Assembly: GCA_964383905.1 (NCBI GenBank)
Contig: CAYLJO010000132.1
Coordinates: 1 to 17,020 of the forward strand
Length of the DNA stretch: 17,020 bases
Source of the DNA: CAYLJO01 sp964383905
GTDB taxonomy: Bacteria > Acidobacteriota > Blastocatellia > Pyrinomonadales > Pyrinomonadaceae
Reading direction: 5' to 3'
Part shown: positions 1 to 8,338 of the stretch, one piece after another
Layout: every line of letters starts with the position of its first letter
Numbering within the stretch: position 1 is the first letter of the stretch
Made by a program: the position numbers and the translations under genes
Notes under the pieces: generated by a model
What the model was told of the DNA's origin: nothing
What the model saw: the letters and a program-made list of their open reading frames with translations, nothing else
The model's database searches: none

Positions 1-43
1 AGGGAGGTAGGTTAACGCCCACAGCAACGAAGGAGCTACAATT

Positions 44-568
44 ATGCAAAAAGTCAGATCGATTGTCCCGGCACTGTGCCTGTGCCTCGGGCTGGCAGCT
101 ACGGCAGGGGCTCAAGATAAGAGCCTTTATGAACGACTCGGAGGTCAACAGGCGTTGACCGCAGTGGTTGATGACTTCGTCGGTCGAGCGGCGGCCGATG
201 CACGCATCAATAAGAAGTTTGCCAAGACTGATGTTCCTCGTTTTAAGCTTCATCTTATGGAACAAATATGCGCGGCGACGGGCGGCCCATGTAAGTACAC
301 CGGCCGCGACATGAAGACAGCGCACAAGAACATGAAAGTGACCGAAGGCGAATTTAATGCGCTCGTCGAAGATCTTGTCGCAACGCTTGATAAGTTCAGC
401 GTACCGGAGAAGGAGAAGAATGAACTGCTCGGCATCCTTGGGCCGCTCAAGAGTCAGATCGTCGAAGTCAACTCGACGGATACCGGCACGCCATTACCTG
501 CTAACTTCAAGCCCGCACCACCATTGAAGGCGGCTGCGAACAAGGAGAAAAAAGCCAAGAAGATGTGA
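44..568 (+). CDS. Secreted group I truncated hemoglobin
   Basis: Small 2-on-2 heme globin that would bind O2, NO or another ligand outside the cytoplasm. The start has a good ribosome site (AAGGAG, about 8 bases upstream). Residues 1-24 form a signal peptide (hydrophobic core, then AGAQ). The globin fold runs about 27-142: it opens with SLYERLGG, has VVDDF at 41-45, CAATGGP and YTGRDM (76-90), and a proximal heme histidine at H94 in KTAHKNM. Compared with mycobacterial trHbN from memory, the distal tyrosine (B10) aligns with V46, E7 with F67 and the E11 glutamine with L71, so the distal pocket looks unusually nonpolar. The last 30 residues are a Pro/Ala/Lys-rich tail ending in KKAKKM, not part of the fold. 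It stands alone upstream of the cytochrome clusters. Family assignment is firm; the ligand and role are unknown. Confidence 0.9.
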   Translation: MQKVRSIVPALCLCLGLAATAGAQDKSLYERLGGQQALTAVVDDFVGRAAADARINKKFAKTDVPRFKLHLMEQICAATGGPCKYTGRDMKTAHKNMKVTEGEFNALVEDLVATLDKFSVPEKEKNELLGILGPLKSQIVEVNSTDTGTPLPANFKPAPPLKAAANKEKKAKKM

Positions 569-730
569 TGGGTATAAGGTAGGCCAATCGGCAGTGCTAC
601 AGAAGTAATGGTGGCGCTGGTCATGCTGGTGGTCATAGTGGGTGTGACCGTTCGTTGCATTCGATGTGTGATCATCCACGGCGTGGAGAGCTTAGGCGTG
701 TAGAGTGGGGCGGCTCCTTGTCAAGGAAGT

Positions 731-805
731 TTAGAACTCATTGCAAAACCTCAACAATGCGTGAAAGTAACTGGGGCTAAATCGAGGTTTTGAAACAGCT
801 TCTAG
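731..805. mobile_element. MITE-like element 1, about 73 bp with inverted ends
   Basis: The ends TAGAACTCATTGCAAAACCT (from 732) and AGGTTTTGAAACAGCTTCTA (to 804) are inverted copies agreeing at 15 of 20 positions. TA lies at both outer edges, which could be a target duplication. It has no coding capacity. Its ends match those of the element at 1421-1493 while the interiors differ, as expected of non-autonomous relatives of one transposon family. The ends remind me of IS5-group termini, but I cannot assign the family. Confidence 0.55.
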
Positions 806-931
806 GCACTTCCTATAAGAGCGAGTCGCTCCGCTAATGTCGCAGACCGAGCATTACTTTCTGCGCACTACCGGCATTTGAACACCCTGGCATCAACCGC
901 CAGCTGCGCATTCTGAATCACGCCAAAGGGT

Positions 932-958
932 GCGGCAACGTCTCACAGACGTTGCCGC
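932..958. terminator. Strong perfect hairpin, possible terminator
   Basis: GCGGCAACGTCT (932-943) and AGACGTTGCCGC (947-958) are perfect inverted copies around a 3-base loop, CAC. TATTT follows on the plus strand, a short U-tract at best. No gene ends just upstream. It may be a leftover terminator, the end of a small RNA, or a repetitive palindrome. Confidence 0.4.
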
Positions 959-1321
959 TATTTCGGCCCGTCCAGTAAAAGGCGAGAACGCTCTCTGTCG
1001 AGAGAAACAGATCAGATCCTGCAGATGGCGATCGTTTGAGCATGGATTGGTGAAAACCCACAGCAGCCCCTATCATCAATGGAAGGGGAGTCACTACTCT
1101 GACACACCTGTCGCTCTGCTGGGCGTACACCCTTTCGCATCTCGAATCTCAAAGTTGCTCATATTTGTTGTCGCTCGACGTGGTATTATAACTTCAACAT
1201 GGACCTCTGGTTCGTGCGCTTCACCGCGGCAGCTCTCAGGATTAATAATCTTTGAGTGTCCGCGCGGGCTGGACTAAACACCCCAATCTTCATGAATTTT
1301 ATCTGCATTCCGGAGAAGATC

Positions 1322-1418
1322 GTCGTCTGTCGATGCCCCGCATGATCTCACCACATGGTTTGATCCCCCTTGATCAATCACGGGGCGCATCAGTTCTTTC
1401 ATGCAAGGTTCGGTAAAT
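1322..1418. repeat. Long dispersed repeat, copy 1 (upstream of cluster A)
   Basis: About 97 bases that recur at 12462-12560 with roughly 90 percent identity by hand alignment, in the same orientation and each upstream of a cytochrome gene cluster. Its core holds the direct repeat TTGATC-N4-TTGATC, followed by AA so that TTGATCAA is palindromic. An imperfect stem joins GATGCCCCG (1332-1340) to CGGGGCGCATC (1381-1391). It may be a shared regulatory region or a dispersed repetitive element. The MITE-like element begins 2-3 bases after its downstream end. Confidence 0.75.
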
Positions 1419-1420
1419 AA

Positions 1421-1493
1421 TTAGAACCCATCCCAAAACCTACTTTCTGGCCCAGATTTGATGGGCTTTTTGAGGTTTTGGGATCTCTTCTAA
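1421..1493. mobile_element. MITE-like element 2, about 73 bp with inverted ends
   Basis: TAGAACCCATCCCAAAACCT (from 1422) and AGGTTTTGGGATCTCTTCTA (to 1492) are inverted copies agreeing at 17 of 20 positions, and the outermost TTAGAA/TTCTAA is perfect. An internal hairpin pairs GCCC with GGGC. It is non-coding. It sits against the downstream edge of the long repeat, on the side facing the beta-barrel gene, so it separates that repeat from cluster A. Confidence 0.6.
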
Positions 1494-1814
1494 GCGTCAC
1501 CGTGGCATGTCACTGTCTCCGTTGGGACTACGATCATCTTATTCCTGACCACCAGGCCTGCCTCAAAGGGGCGCCACAGCCCATCTAATGAAATTTCTGA
1601 AAATTCCTGTTGCTCGCGCCTCGATCCTGTGTTAAAACGCAGGTGCTACTGCTATCGAGGGCGAGCATACCTTGCTGCTGCTGCTGCCGAAGCGCTACAA
1701 AGCGTGAACACTGGTGCTCAATCTAACAGGGACGGGGCGTAGACGATGCGAGCTACATGCAAGATGAATCGCCACATCTTGCGGGACGTATTCTTTGTTT
1801 CCTCTTGAAAAAAG

Positions 1815-3965
1815 ATGGATTTCCGCTCATCCCAATGGGTAACTGTAATCCTGTGCCTGATGTTGAGTGGTGTCACCCCAGCCTTCGGCCAGAAACAGGG
1901 TCGTCTCGGTGGCGTCGTTCGCCAGTCCGATAATACAGTTGTGACCGGAGTGGTCGTCACGGCGACCAATCAAGTAACGAGCCACGTGAGACGCGCGCGC
2001 AGTGGACCTGATGGAAAATACTGGTTTCACCTACCGGTAGGCGCGTACCGCATTACAGTCGAAGGGCCGAACGTTCGCTTTGACAAAGAGGGTTTTAACC
2101 CCCCCAAGGATGCTGTGGCTGGCCCATATGTGACCGTTGATGCAGCCGGCATCAACAATGTCATCGTCAATGGGGTCACAGATACAACACTCAACATCCC
2201 GGTCAAGGAGAACAAGGAGAGTAAGCCGCTCTCGCCGGGCCCGGTGGACCAGCCGAGCGGTTACAGTGGCGGTCAGACGGTGGAATCCAGGCCGCAGAGC
2301 GTCAGCAACAGGCGCGAAGTCCGCGACCGCTGGCGCATCGGCTTCCCGGAGTATGATCGCTACGGTGATAAAGGAGCGCGCGGTCGTGATATCCCTTTCA
2401 CAAAGGGGCGGTGGTACGACCCCTACCACCAGAACCTTCTGAAGGGGGACTACCCCATCTGGGGGAACAGGGTCTTCATGATCCTGTCGGGCGTCAGTAC
2501 TTCCGAAATAGAGTTTAATCGCACGCCGAAACCGTCCGACGTGAGCAGCGCGCGCCCGGGCAGCGCACAGTTCTTCGGCAAGCCTGAGGCCCTGGTCTTC
2601 AACCAGATTTTGCAGTTCACTTTCGAGATGTTCCACGGCGAGACAACGTTCAGGCCACGTGAATGGGCCATCAAGATTTCACCGACCTTCAGCGTCCCCA
2701 ACTACGTGAACGCTCGCGAGAACGGCGTCATCAATATTGACCCGCGTCGCGGCACGACCCGCACCGAAAGTCACGCCTCGTTGGAAGAGGCCTTCGCGGA
2801 GGTCAAGCTGGAAGACGTCAATGCGAACTTCGACTTTGTCTCGGTGCGGGCCGGGATCCAGCCGTTCGTCTCTGATTTTCGCGGCTTCATCTTCTCGGAT
2901 AACAACCTCGGGGCGCGCTTATTCGGCGGCTTCGGTAATAACCGTTACCAATTCAATCTGGCATACTTCCACATGCTGGACAAGGATACCAACAGCGGCC
3001 TGAACACGTTCAACAGCCGTCGCCAGAATGTTTACATCGCCAACCTATTTCGCCAAGATTTTCTCAAGCGGGGGTATACCATCCAGGGCAGCCTCCTCTA
3101 CAATGACGACCGCCGAAGCAGGGCGTATGACCGAAACGGGTTTCTGGTGCGCCCCGCCCTCATCGGCGATCTTCAACCGCATGCGATCAAGGTCGGTTAC
3201 GTTGGCATTAACGGGGACGGCCACCTCGGACGGCTGAACCTGACGAACTCCTATTATTATGCCTTCGGCCACGACACTCACAACGAGATCGCCGGCCGCA
3301 GCGTGCGGATCAGCTCGCACATGGCGGCCGTTGAAGCGTCGCTTGATAAAGACTATTTTCGGTTTCGCGGGTCGGCCTTCTGGGCCTCCGGCGCGAAGAA
3401 TCCGACTGGGCGCACGGCCACGGGCTTCGACTCGATTTTCGACGATCCGAACTTCGTCGGGGGGCAATTCTCATACTGGAACCGCGAGGGCATTCGGCTG
3501 ACGCAGACCGGGGTGGGGTTGGTCCAACCAAACAGTCTGTTGCCAAACTTGCGGAGCAGTAAGATTCAGGGCCAGGCGAACTTTGTTAACCCGGGAATCT
3601 TTATTTATAACGCCGGCGTGGACGTCGATGTGACGCAGCGCATCAAGGCCATCTTTAATCTTAATTATCTGCGTTTTCACCGGACGGAATCACTGGAGTA
3701 TGTACTGCTGCAAAACCGTATCCGCAAGGAGATCGGCTGGGACTACAGCGTCGGGGTCGAGTACCGGCCCTTGCTCATCAACAATATTAGATTGACGTTT
3801 GGCGCGGCCACGCTCCGGCCCGGCCGCGGCTTCCGTGACATTTTCACGGACCGGACGCGCAACTGTCCGCCGAATGTGGCCGCCTATTGCGCGCCGGACA
3901 ACGCAAGCATCAATCCGAGCAAGCCGCTCTATGCGATCTTTGCGCAGTTGAAGTTGGTGTTCTGA
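1815..3965 (+). CDS. Outer-membrane beta-barrel with N-terminal carboxypeptidase-regulatory-like domain
   Basis: Predicted outer-membrane protein of 716 residues. A signal peptide covers about 1-26 (hydrophobic VTVILCLMLSGV, then PAFGQ). Residues about 29-120 form a carboxypeptidase-regulatory-like sandwich: GRLGGVVRQ, GPDGKYWFHLPVGAYRITVEG, then a Thr/Val-rich stretch. A Pro/Gly-rich linker spans about 120-170. From about 200 to the end there are alternating amphipathic strands rich in Tyr, Phe and Asn, and the protein ends in LKLVF, whose terminal phenylalanine is the classic BAM signal. Two cysteines, C684 and C692, lie in the last loop. No TonB box or plug domain is evident, so a porin-like barrel is more likely than a TonB receptor. 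The ribosome site is weak (A-rich). A large heme protein follows about 112 bases downstream, suggesting a porin-cytochrome pair; that pairing is inferred. Confidence 0.8.
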   Translation: MDFRSSQWVTVILCLMLSGVTPAFGQKQGRLGGVVRQSDNTVVTGVVVTATNQVTSHVRRARSGPDGKYWFHLPVGAYRITVEGPNVRFDKEGFNPPKDAVAGPYVTVDAAGINNVIVNGVTDTTLNIPVKENKESKPLSPGPVDQPSGYSGGQTVESRPQSVSNRREVRDRWRIGFPEYDRYGDKGARGRDIPFTKGRWYDPYHQNLLKGDYPIWGNRVFMILSGVSTSEIEFNRTPKPSDVSSARPGSAQFFGKPEALVFNQILQFTFEMFHGETTFRPREWAIKISPTFSVPNYVNARENGVINIDPRRGTTRTESHASLEEAFAEVKLEDVNANFDFVSVRAGIQPFVSDFRGFIFSDNNLGARLFGGFGNNRYQFNLAYFHMLDKDTNSGLNTFNSRRQNVYIANLFRQDFLKRGYTIQGSLLYNDDRRSRAYDRNGFLVRPALIGDLQPHAIKVGYVGINGDGHLGRLNLTNSYYYAFGHDTHNEIAGRSVRISSHMAAVEASLDKDYFRFRGSAFWASGAKNPTGRTATGFDSIFDDPNFVGGQFSYWNREGIRLTQTGVGLVQPNSLLPNLRSSKIQGQANFVNPGIFIYNAGVDVDVTQRIKAIFNLNYLRFHRTESLEYVLLQNRIRKEIGWDYSVGVEYRPLLINNIRLTFGAATLRPGRGFRDIFTDRTRNCPPNVAAYCAPDNASINPSKPLYAIFAQLKLVF

Positions 3966-4077
3966 GGCGGGAGGGGTCTGCGGGCGTGTCGACGACCAGT
4001 GCCCTATCGACTGCGGTCAACAAGACATGGCCGGCCGGCACAGGACGCAGAACCGGGTAGCGTTAGTGAGAGGGATC

Positions 4078-7000
4078 ATGCGGCGACACAGAAAAACTGA
4101 CCACATCAAACTGGTCCTCCTCGTCACGACGGTGGTGGTTAGCGCCTGGACCGGGCTGCGTGGTGTGCGCTCCGCCGCCCTCGGCGGCGGCGTTGGGGGG
4201 CCGTCTGCCGCCGCCGCCACCACCACCTCTGTATCGTCGACGCGGGTCATGGCCGGAACTGTAGGTGACGGCCAGCAGAGGCCGGCGCCGGCGGCGGCCA
4301 AGGCCCAGGACCAGCCGGAGGGGTGTCTCTCCTGTCACGGTAAGATTGAGCCGATGCATAAATACGGGCCGCGGGGCGCGATCGATGAACTGGCTAACGG
4401 TAAGGATGCTCTCGGACTGACATGCACGGCCTGTCACGGCGGAAATCCGGCGGCCACAACCAAAGAAGAAGCGCACGTGCGGCCCCGTTTCCCTGGCAAA
4501 TGGCGGCCCAATACCAACCCGGTGATGACCAACACGCTCCTGTTGCGGGAGAGTACCGAGTTCGTCCGGTTCATCAACCCCGGCGACCTGCGCGTGGCGG
4601 CCAAGACCTGCGGCAGCTCGGAATGCCATGCGAAGGAATCAAGTGTAGTCCCGAGCAGCATGATGACCCACGGCGCGATGCTGTGGGGCGCGGCGCTTTA
4701 CAACAACGGCGGTTTCCCGGTCAAGGATCCGCGCTTCGGTGAAAGTTATAGTGAAGAAGGGGGCGCGCCTCAGCGACTAATTCAAGTCCCGCCGCCGTCG
4801 AGGGCGCAAATGAAGAGCCGAGGCATCCTACCCTTTCTGGATCCGCTCCCCCGCTGGGAGATTTCGCAGCCCGGTAACATTTTGCGTGTCTTCGAGCGGG
4901 GCGGCGAGCGGAGGCTGGAAGTCGGCCTGCCCGACAAGGACGAACTGCCCGGAAGACCGGATAAAGGGTTAAGCCCGCGCGGGTTGGGGACCAACCAACG
5001 GACGGATCCGGTCTACCTGGGTCTGCAGAAAACGCGGCTTCTTGACCCGACGCTCAACTTTCTCGGAACCAATGACCATCCGGGCGATTACCGCTCGTCC
5101 GGTTGCACGGCCTGCCACGTCATCTACGCCAACGACCGCGACCCTGTCCACTCGGCCGCTTACGCGAGATACGGGAATCTCGGCATGTCGCAGAGCGCCG
5201 ACGACAAAGTGAAGAAGGATGAATCGGGTCACCCGATCAAACATCAGTTCACGACGCAGATCCCGTCCTCACAGTGTATGGTCTGTCACATGCATCCGGG
5301 CACTAACATGGTCGCCACCTACATGGGCCTGACGTGGTGGGACAATGAGACTGACGGCGACCAAATGTACCCCCGGGCCCAGCACAATCCGTCACAAGCC
5401 GAGGAGCAAAAAAAACTTAATAGCAACCCGGAAGCGGCCAGCTTACGCGGGCTCTGGTCTGATCCGAGGTTTCTCGCGCAAACCGGCTCGATGGAGTTCA
5501 ACCACCAACTGAAGCGCACGCAATTCGCCGACTTCCACGGCCACGGGTGGATCTTCCGCGCCGTCTTCAAGAGGGACCGCCGGGGCGATCTGCTCGACGC
5601 CACGGGTGCGAAGGTTGCCCGTGACGACCCTGACAAGTTTAAGAAGGCGGTCCACCTCCAGGACATCCATCTCGAGAAAGGCATGCATTGCGCCGACTGC
5701 CATTTCAGGCAGGACGCGCACGGTGACGGCAATCTTTACAACGAGCCGCGCGCCGCCATCGAAATCGGTTGCGTCGATTGTCACGGCACGATCAAGCAGA
5801 AGGGGAGCCTGTTTACTTCCGGGCCGGCGGCCCAGGTCACCACGGGGAGTATCGCCAGCCAGCGTGAAAAAAGGGGTGAGCCCGCCGCGGGGCAGGACCT
5901 CAAGCGGATCCAGGTGCGGGATCGCGACGGCGGGAAGATCCCACTCTTCCAGATACTGAGGAGGGACACGAAAAGGAAGGATGAATCCGGCAACGACGTT
6001 CAGTTAAAGGCGGGGGATTACGTTCAGAACTCGATGGTCGTGCCGGGCAGGTGGTGGCGCGTTAAGCAGACCCTTGACACGATCACGCCGGGGACCCGCG
6101 ATTACAGTGAAAAATCGCGCTACGCGAAGACCATCCGCACCGATAATGAGACGTGGGGCGATGTCCCGGTCGACGAAACGAAGCTCGCCCACCGGGATAG
6201 CCAAATGACCTGCTTCGCCTGTCACTCGGCCTGGATGACCAGCTGTTTCGGTTGCCATCTCTCGATGCAGGCCAACAGCAAGATGCCGAACCGCCACAAC
6301 GAGGGGGGCGCTTCGCGAAACTACACCACCTACAACTTCCAGGTGTTGCGCGACGACGTCTTTATGCTGGGGCGCGATGGCACGGTGACGGGCCACCGCG
6401 TCGCGCCGGTGCGCTCTTCATCGGCCATCCTGGTCAGCTCGCAGAACCAGAACCGCGAGTGGATCTACCACCAGCAACAGACCGTTTCGGCCGAGGGCTT
6501 CGCCGGGCAGACCTTCAATACCCACGTCCCCCACACCGTTCGGGCCACGGAGACGAAGGGCTGCACCGACTGCCACCTCTCGAAAGAGAACGATAACAAC
6601 GCGTGGCTGGCGCAGCTGCTCCTGCAGGGGACCAATTTCGTCAACTTCATGGGCCGCTATGTCTACGTGGCGGCCGGTGATGCCCTGCAAGCGGTCGTCG
6701 CGACCGAGCACACGGAGCCGCAGGCGGTCATCGGAAGCACATTGCAAAGGATCGCTTATCCGGACAATTATGAGAGGTTTGTGCGTCAGGGCCGCGAGCT
6801 CAAGACGGCCTACGAGCACGTCGGCAACCCGCGCGTCTTGCAGGTCCAATTGCGTGGCGAATATGCCTATGTCGCGGCCGGAGAGGGCGGACTGCGCGTC
6901 TACGACGTGGCGCAAATTGACCACAAGGGCTTCTCCGAACGAATCACCACGGCGCCGGTCTCACCCTTCGGGCAGAAGTTCTATGTGAAGACACGATATG

Positions 7001-8265
7001 CGACGGCCGTGGCGGCGCCGAGCACGCTCGCCGTCGATCCCGCCCGATGGCGGCTCTCCATGGATGGGAAAATGGTTTCGCCTGAGGATGCTGCGAAGTC
7101 AAGTGACCGGATGGTTAACGAGGAGCAGCCGATCCATCCCCTCTACGCCTACCTTTACGTGGTAGATAAATACGAAGGGCTGATCCTCGTCAACGCGGCG
7201 ACGCTGCTCGACGGCGATCCGTTGAACAATTACCTCAAGCGCGCCCTGACTTTCAACCCAGACGGCGCGCTCAACGGCGCGAACAACATCACGATCGCCG
7301 GCACCTACGCGTATGTCACGACCGACCAAGGACTGGTCGTCATTAATATTGATGACCCCCTTCACCCGCGGATCGTCGCGCGGATCCTTGCGCCCGCCCT
7401 CAAACGCCCGCGCGCCATCGCGATCCAGTTCCGGTATGGCTTCATCGTCGACGACGAAGGGTTAAAGGTGCTGGACGTGACCACACCCGAAGAGGCCCGC
7501 CTGGTTGAAGGCGCACTCGTTGCGCTCGCTGACGCGCGCGACGTCTACGTCGCGCGCACGTACGCCTATGTCGCCGATGGGAAAGAGGGCCTTGCGATCG
7601 TTGACGTCGAGCGGCCGTCGAAGCCACGGCTCGATCAAAAATATGACGCCGGAGGTAAATTGAACGACGCTCGCCAGGTGAAGATCGCGATGACCAACGC
7701 GAGCCTTTTCGCCTACGTCGCCGACGGGCGAAACGGGCTGCGCATCCTGCAGCTGACGTCGCCGGAGACGATGCCTACTTATGCGGGCTTCAGCCCGCGC
7801 CCGGAGCCGGTGCTGATCGCTTCGTTCAAGACGAAAGGCGAGGCGCTGGCAGTCTCGAAAGGGCTCGACCGCGACCGCGCCGTGGACGAGAGCGGCAATC
7901 AGGTCGCCGTCTTCGGGCGGCGGGGGGCGCGCCCCTTTACCTTCGAAGAGATGCAGCGTATGTTGCGGACAGAGAACGGCAAGGGCAAATGGTTTACCGT
8001 CCTGGACAGTCCGGTGACAAAACCAGTTGGCCCGAAGGGCACCACAGCCGCCGAGCCCTCGGATGCCACCTCGGGTTCAACCGATTCGGTCTCTTCGCTT
8101 TTGCCCGGATCGATGGCCGGCGCGGCCAAAGCTACGGCGGTGGTTGGCGCCTTCGGTCTCATGATCATGGCGGCCGGGTCGCGCCGGTTCTATCGACCGC
8201 GGCGTCGGCGCCGTAAAAATAGTCGCCGGGGCCGATCGGACACGGGCGTGGAAAACCGGCCGTAG
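4078..8265 (+). CDS. Ten-heme cytochrome c fused to an LVIVD-type beta-propeller, C-terminally anchored
   Basis: Large secreted electron carrier, 1395 residues from the ATG at 4078. That start has GAGAGGG just upstream and puts RRHRK directly before the hydrophobic signal (LVLLVTTVVV). An in-frame ATG at 4027 adds 17 residues but has no ribosome site. Nine CXXCH motifs have their first Cys at 83, 116, 343, 400, 538, 565, 712, 723 and 829, and one CX4CH (CGSSECH) is at 178. From about 860 to 1290 at least seven repeats of the type AYVADGKEGLAIVDV form a probable beta-propeller (LVIVD family). The end has LPGS (1342), a 19-residue membrane segment (1349-1367) and an Arg-rich tail. It lies between an outer-membrane barrel and a heme-binding-domain protein, so an extracellular or outer-membrane role is likely. 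The electron partner is unknown. Confidence 0.9.
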   Translation: MRRHRKTDHIKLVLLVTTVVVSAWTGLRGVRSAALGGGVGGPSAAAATTTSVSSTRVMAGTVGDGQQRPAPAAAKAQDQPEGCLSCHGKIEPMHKYGPRGAIDELANGKDALGLTCTACHGGNPAATTKEEAHVRPRFPGKWRPNTNPVMTNTLLLRESTEFVRFINPGDLRVAAKTCGSSECHAKESSVVPSSMMTHGAMLWGAALYNNGGFPVKDPRFGESYSEEGGAPQRLIQVPPPSRAQMKSRGILPFLDPLPRWEISQPGNILRVFERGGERRLEVGLPDKDELPGRPDKGLSPRGLGTNQRTDPVYLGLQKTRLLDPTLNFLGTNDHPGDYRSSGCTACHVIYANDRDPVHSAAYARYGNLGMSQSADDKVKKDESGHPIKHQFTTQIPSSQCMVCHMHPGTNMVATYMGLTWWDNETDGDQMYPRAQHNPSQAEEQKKLNSNPEAASLRGLWSDPRFLAQTGSMEFNHQLKRTQFADFHGHGWIFRAVFKRDRRGDLLDATGAKVARDDPDKFKKAVHLQDIHLEKGMHCADCHFRQDAHGDGNLYNEPRAAIEIGCVDCHGTIKQKGSLFTSGPAAQVTTGSIASQREKRGEPAAGQDLKRIQVRDRDGGKIPLFQILRRDTKRKDESGNDVQLKAGDYVQNSMVVPGRWWRVKQTLDTITPGTRDYSEKSRYAKTIRTDNETWGDVPVDETKLAHRDSQMTCFACHSAWMTSCFGCHLSMQANSKMPNRHNEGGASRNYTTYNFQVLRDDVFMLGRDGTVTGHRVAPVRSSSAILVSSQNQNREWIYHQQQTVSAEGFAGQTFNTHVPHTVRATETKGCTDCHLSKENDNNAWLAQLLLQGTNFVNFMGRYVYVAAGDALQAVVATEHTEPQAVIGSTLQRIAYPDNYERFVRQGRELKTAYEHVGNPRVLQVQLRGEYAYVAAGEGGLRVYDVAQIDHKGFSERITTAPVSPFGQKFYVKTRYATAVAAPSTLAVDPARWRLSMDGKMVSPEDAAKSSDRMVNEEQPIHPLYAYLYVVDKYEGLILVNAATLLDGDPLNNYLKRALTFNPDGALNGANNITIAGTYAYVTTDQGLVVINIDDPLHPRIVARILAPALKRPRAIAIQFRYGFIVDDEGLKVLDVTTPEEARLVEGALVALADARDVYVARTYAYVADGKEGLAIVDVERPSKPRLDQKYDAGGKLNDARQVKIAMTNASLFAYVADGRNGLRILQLTSPETMPTYAGFSPRPEPVLIASFKTKGEALAVSKGLDRDRAVDESGNQVAVFGRRGARPFTFEEMQRMLRTENGKGKWFTVLDSPVTKPVGPKGTTAAEPSDATSGSTDSVSSLLPGSMAGAAKATAVVGAFGLMIMAAGSRRFYRPRRRRRKNSRRGRSDTGVENRP

Positions 8266-8338
8266 AACTGGGCTTGACCGGGCCAATGCGGGTGGTACAT
8301 GTGGAACCCATGGATCGGTTCCGGCTCTTTACAATAGC

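Larger units (their letters stand above)
569..1814. other. Long intergenic region with repeats, no convincing gene
   Basis: About 1.25 kb between the hemoglobin and the beta-barrel gene. I find no reading frame with a recognisable protein in it. It contains two short inverted-repeat elements, a strong 12-bp hairpin, the first copy of a long repeat shared with the second cytochrome cluster, and a short TGC trinucleotide run near 1674. A 31-codon hydrophobic frame at 608-703 (starting MVALVMLVV) lacks a ribosome site and is not called. An AT-rich patch near 1172-1196 (TATTATAAC) could be a promoter but has no clear gene behind it. Confidence 0.6.

Noticed and set aside
608..703. 31-codon hydrophobic frame after the hemoglobin gene
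   Set aside because: No ribosome site is present, and the low-complexity TGGT/CATG repeats alone explain the hydrophobic translation.
930..1277. 115-codon plus-strand frame in the first intergenic region
   Set aside because: It has no ribosome site and no recognisable domain or compositional sign of a protein, and it starts inside the strong hairpin.
1360..1378. Canonical FNR box in the long repeat
   Set aside because: The half-sites TTGAT and ATCAA are present but separated by eight bases, where FNR sites need four, so a standard site cannot be claimed.
2031..2636. Long minus-strand frames opposite the barrel and HbpS-like genes (also 8462-9280)
   Set aside because: They are shadows of GC-rich coding sequence with no ribosome sites and no recognisable domains.
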